From JAKITW01 sp041598875 (GTDB lineage Bacteria > Desulfobacterota > Desulfobulbia > Desulfobulbales > BM004), in contig JBFHXP010000049.1 in assembly GCA_041598875.1 (NCBI GenBank), forward strand, positions 1 through 17,245: 17,245 nt of DNA, given 5' to 3'. The number at the start of each line of letters is the position of its first letter. Position 1 is the first letter of the stretch. This document shows, piece by piece, positions 15,041 to 17,245 of this stretch. Under the pieces are notes generated by a model. The model did not search any database, was not told the DNA's origin, and saw only the letters and a list, made by a program, of their open reading frames with translations. Position numbers and translations under genes: made by a program.

Positions 15041-15071
15041 CCGTCCGGAAAGTCTGTTTTTTCCGGATGGC
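15041..15071 (+). terminator. Inverted repeat after the TPR gene
   Basis: TCCGGAAA (15044-15051) pairs with TTTCCGGA (15060-15067), and flanking bases extend the stem with one mismatch. It starts three bases after the stop codon and ends inside MITE copy 2. No clean T run follows, so a terminator role is only possible. Confidence 0.4.
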
Positions 15072-15225
15072 TACACTTGGTTGTTTTCAATCCAGAAACA
15101 GACAGTTTTGAAAAAGATCAAGGAGATCAAGGAAGTATGCGCAGGCGTACTGGAGTACGGCGAGCACATACTTCTGCGGATCGACACCGAGACCTTTTAA
15201 AAGTGGCGTTTCCGGATGAAAACTA
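15057..15225 (-). mobile_element. MITE-like palindromic element, copy 2 (inverted relative to copy 1)
   Basis: Reverse-complement copy of 9476-9644, the same 169-bp length with about 9 differences. Terminal inverted repeats are GTTTTCAATCCAGAAAC (15083-15099) and GTTTCCGGATGAAAAC (15208-15223), enclosing the central hairpin (about 15131-15173). No transposase is nearby. The two copies face each other across the ATPase and TPR genes. Confidence 0.8.
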
Positions 15226-15295
15226 ACCAGGACTCGCCGTATGCGCCCCATCTTTCGCGTCATCGTGCGACCGGCATGGTATTGAAAAAAATCTT

Positions 15296-15323
15296 TTGCA
15301 CCCTGCGCATTTGTTTTTATAAT
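15296..15323 (+). promoter_or_regulatory. Possible promoter facing into antisense of the Gate-protein gene
   Basis: A perfect TATAAT (15318-15323) lies 16 bp after a weak TTGCAC (15296-15301). It faces right, into the CCCGTCT array and the antisense strand of the gene at 15411-16379. No sense gene lies downstream on this strand. Confidence 0.3.
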
Positions 15324-15326
15324 TTC

Positions 15327-15396
15327 CCCGTCTCCCGTCTCCCGTCTCCCGTCTCCCGTCTCCCGTCTCCCGTCTCCCGTCTCCCGTCTCCCGTCT
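15327..15396. repeat. Heptanucleotide microsatellite, ten copies of CCCGTCT
   Basis: Ten perfect consecutive copies of the 7-bp unit CCCGTCT, lying 14 bases beyond the stop codon of the minus-strand Gate-protein gene. Being outside the gene it cannot shift its reading frame. The rest of this 373-base spacer holds MITE copy 2 and about 100 bases of unassigned sequence. Confidence 0.95.
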
Positions 15397-15410
15397 CACC
15401 GTATTTATCC

Positions 15411-16379
15411 TCAGGCCGTGGCCAGAAAATAGATCACGGTTACAGCGATGATACTGCCGGTGCGAAGGACCTGGTTCCAGGTGATCAGTTCCACCGCAAT
15501 ACGGGGGCTGAAAATTCCCGCATAATGGGGGAACTGGTGACGGATGGCCCGCATTGGCGAAGAGAGGACATTGCCGACCATAAGGGAAAGGATCACCTCC
15601 CGGGGGGCAAGGCTGCCGCTGTCGAGCAGGGCGCCTGCCGCTGCCAGGCCGGCGCTGATCTCCGCGGCAAGCTGGAGGCCGATGATGCCGATCCCCTGGG
15701 GCGGAAGCCAGGCAAGAAGGGATACATGATCCGCCACCAGGGTTTCAAAGGCGTCAAACAGTCCGTAGCGGCCGAGTATGAAAATCACTGCATAGATCGG
15801 CAGGGAAAAGAGCAGAACCTTTTTTATCCTCTGCCGGAAACGGGACCAGGTTTTTTTCAGTATGGCCCGGGCCCCGGAAGATTCCGGGGCTGGCAACTGG
15901 CATGTGACACAGCCCGGTTCAGGCCTGGCAAGGAGAAAACGGCCGAGAATCACGACGAGCACGGTCCGGGAAAAGGCGGCGAGTATGGTCAGGCCCGCAT
16001 AGGTGAAGGCGGTTGCCCCAAGGAGCGGCACCGCGATAAAGAACAGGGTTGGCATGTGCAGGAAATAGGCGGGCAGGCTGTTGAAGAGATTGGCGAGAAT
16101 GAGCTCTTTTCTGGAGATTTTACCCAGTTCGTAGGCGTCGGCCAGCATGGTATTGGCGGAGATGCTGGAAAAAAAGGCCAGGGAAAAACTTGCCCCGGTG
16201 GTGTCTGAAAGGTTGCCGGCCCGGGTCAGGGGCGAGGCAAGGCGGGCCACGCCGTGGGTCCAGTTCATCGATTCGATGAGGGTTCCGATAAGCAGCCCCA
16301 GCGAAATGAAAAAAACCAGCTTGCCAAGGGGCCAGCCCAGGCCGTGCCAGAGAAAATTTATGAGCGATAGCAATTCCAT
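15411..16379 (-). CDS. Gate-type (nucleoside recognition) integral membrane protein
   Basis: A 322-residue polytopic inner-membrane protein with hydrophobic segments at about 18-36, 60-80, 105-150, 187-204, 228-252 and 305-320. The segment SFSLAFFSSISANTMLADAY...ELILANLFNSLPAYFLH and a second half around AAEISAGLAAAGALL...VILSLMVGNVLSSPMRAI resemble two Gate (PF07670) modules, found in nucleoside transporters, spore maturation proteins A/B and FeoB. Substrate unknown. The frame is open further upstream to 16514, but that part overlaps the kinase gene and reads as a shadow; ATG 16379 is four bases after the kinase stop and opens straight into MELLSLINFL, so I chose it. The ribosome binding site is weak. 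Probably cotranscribed with the kinase. Confidence 0.82.
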   Translation of the reverse strand: MELLSLINFLWHGLGWPLGKLVFFISLGLLIGTLIESMNWTHGVARLASPLTRAGNLSDTTGASFSLAFFSSISANTMLADAYELGKISRKELILANLFNSLPAYFLHMPTLFFIAVPLLGATAFTYAGLTILAAFSRTVLVVILGRFLLARPEPGCVTCQLPAPESSGARAILKKTWSRFRQRIKKVLLFSLPIYAVIFILGRYGLFDAFETLVADHVSLLAWLPPQGIGIIGLQLAAEISAGLAAAGALLDSGSLAPREVILSLMVGNVLSSPMRAIRHQFPHYAGIFSPRIAVELITWNQVLRTGSIIAVTVIYFLATA

Positions 16380-16383
16380 ATCT

Positions 16384-17245
16384 TCAAGAGACCTGTTCTT
16401 CCCCGCCGTTCTCCCGTCTTCTGCCTGCTGCCTCTGTCTCGCCGCCCTTTTTTCGCAGCATGGGTGAACAGACCGCCCGGACATGGTAGAAACAGGTGAT
16501 ATCCTGCCAGGCAACGAATCCGAGATCCACGCTCACATACCAGGCCGCGAGCCGGGAGCGTCGGTCACTGGTCCAGAGTGATTTCTGGCGGCGGTCAAAA
16601 AGGGGGGCAATGCAATAATCCGTTGTTGTGGATTTTTCCTGAATGAGTGAGACGAGTTCAGGCACTGTGGGAAGCCGCCATCCAGTGCGACCGGCGAAAT
16701 GCCGGTCATTAAGGGTCCTGACATATTCCTGTGCGGTGTCCCAGGTGAGCGGATAGGCGGACCCCGACCGCTGCCAGAGAAGTCCGCTTTTCCGGTCGAG
16801 GATTGTGCCCTCTTTTTGAGCAACGAGATCAGCGGCCAGTGGCTTTACCGGCCGCCAGAGTTGATCCAGCCCCAGGGTTTTTCTCGCCGCGGCTACCGGT
16901 ACCAGCATGGGCTCGCTTCTCTGGACCATCGGTGCATCCGGGGATTCCTGGTCCTCTCGGGTTGGGGTGTGATAATCGCAGGCCAGTTCCTTCTGGATGC
17001 GCCAGTGGCTTTCCAGGTCCTGGAGGGCCTGGTTCATGGCAGAGGCATCGCTAAAGCGCCCCTGTTTATCAGCGGCCAGCGCGGTGGAGAAAAAGGCGTC
17101 CCATTTCCGGTCCAGCAGGGTGTTGATCTCGCTTGCTGCCAGAGATTTTTCCGGGAGTCTGCCGGTTGCCATCCGAAAGAGCATCACCCCCACCGAAAAG
17201 AGGTCTGCCCGCTGGTCCGCGGATTCCGGGTCAGCTATCTGTTCG
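16384..17245 (-). CDS. Ser/Thr protein kinase C-terminal part fused to a DUF1566-like domain (partial at window edge)
   Basis: The 3' 286 codons of a larger gene running off the right edge. The first visible residues, ADQRADLFSVGVMLFRMATGRLP, match kinase subdomain IX (DxxSxG) and the following helix of Hanks-type Ser/Thr kinases. Residues to about 80 complete the C-lobe (GRFSDASAMNQALQDL). After a linker, a DUF1566/Lcl-type domain (about 145-260) shows ILDRKSGLLWQR, WDTAQEYVRTLN, GRTGWRLPTVPEL, LWTSD and FYHVRAVC. Kinase-DUF1566 fusions occur in Desulfobacterota; DUF1566 resembles C-type-lectin-like surface domains, and its ligand is unknown. Catalytic HRD and DFG motifs lie outside the window, so activity cannot be judged. 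No transmembrane helix is visible in this part. The stop lies four bases before the Gate-protein gene. Confidence 0.85.
   Translation of the reverse strand, partial: EQIADPESADQRADLFSVGVMLFRMATGRLPEKSLAASEINTLLDRKWDAFFSTALAADKQGRFSDASAMNQALQDLESHWRIQKELACDYHTPTREDQESPDAPMVQRSEPMLVPVAAARKTLGLDQLWRPVKPLAADLVAQKEGTILDRKSGLLWQRSGSAYPLTWDTAQEYVRTLNDRHFAGRTGWRLPTVPELVSLIQEKSTTTDYCIAPLFDRRQKSLWTSDRRSRLAAWYVSVDLGFVAWQDITCFYHVRAVCSPMLRKKGGETEAAGRRRENGGEEQVS

Noticed and set aside
15216..16208. 330-codon plus-strand open frame
   Set aside because: It starts inside the MITE, runs through the CCCGTCT array and is antisense to the Gate protein, which has clear membrane segments and operon spacing. Its product is Gly/Lys-rich with no domain.

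Overview
The window looks like chromosomal DNA from a Desulfobacterota (former Deltaproteobacteria) species, probably near Desulfobulbales or Geobacter-type bacteria. This is inferred from protein content: a radical SAM/SPASM maturase with a short Ala-Cys-Cys peptide of the 'geopeptide' type, a receiver protein ending in the LPICxxCKKIRD...FSHxICPxC domain, a receiver-PAS-LuxR regulator, and intergenic spacers full of short iterated repeats. No database search was possible.

Layout. (1) 295-927 (+): an orphan response regulator with a four-Cys C-terminal domain. (2) 4649-1116 (-): a TonB-dependent receptor, then a 38-residue peptide gene at 2645-2529, then a radical SAM/SPASM peptide maturase. 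Two hairpin-plus-T-run terminators lie between peptide and maturase. I read this as a RiPP (ribosomally made, post-translationally modified peptide) cassette. (3) 5263-9478 (+): an ABC-type periplasmic binding protein, a membrane histidine kinase and a receiver-PAS-LuxR regulator in a tight operon without permease or ABC ATPase, so probably a sensory system. (4) 10007-15037 (+): an orphan PilB/GspE/MshE-type ATPase with c-di-GMP-type MshEN repeats, then a membrane-anchored TPR protein. (5) 17245-15411 (-): the end of a Ser/Thr kinase fused to a DUF1566-like domain, then a Gate-type (nucleoside recognition) membrane protein.

Regulatory links. The orphan regulator and the sensory operon have near-identical promoters: four direct repeats with an exact 11-bp period, ending exactly 18 bp before the -10 box, the last repeat running into the -35. 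The receiver domains of the two regulators are also clearly similar. Both are therefore probably in one regulon, and these promoters flank the peptide cassette.

Repeats. Two 169-bp copies of a palindromic, TIR-bearing (terminal inverted repeat) MITE-like element, about 95% identical and in opposite orientation, bracket the ATPase/TPR block (9476-9644 and 15057-15225). Other repeats are a 55-bp tandem duplication at 4855-4964, ten copies of CCCGTCT at 15327-15396, and a 96-bp in-frame repeat in the TPR gene. No rRNA, tRNA, CRISPR array, integrase or transposase gene was seen.
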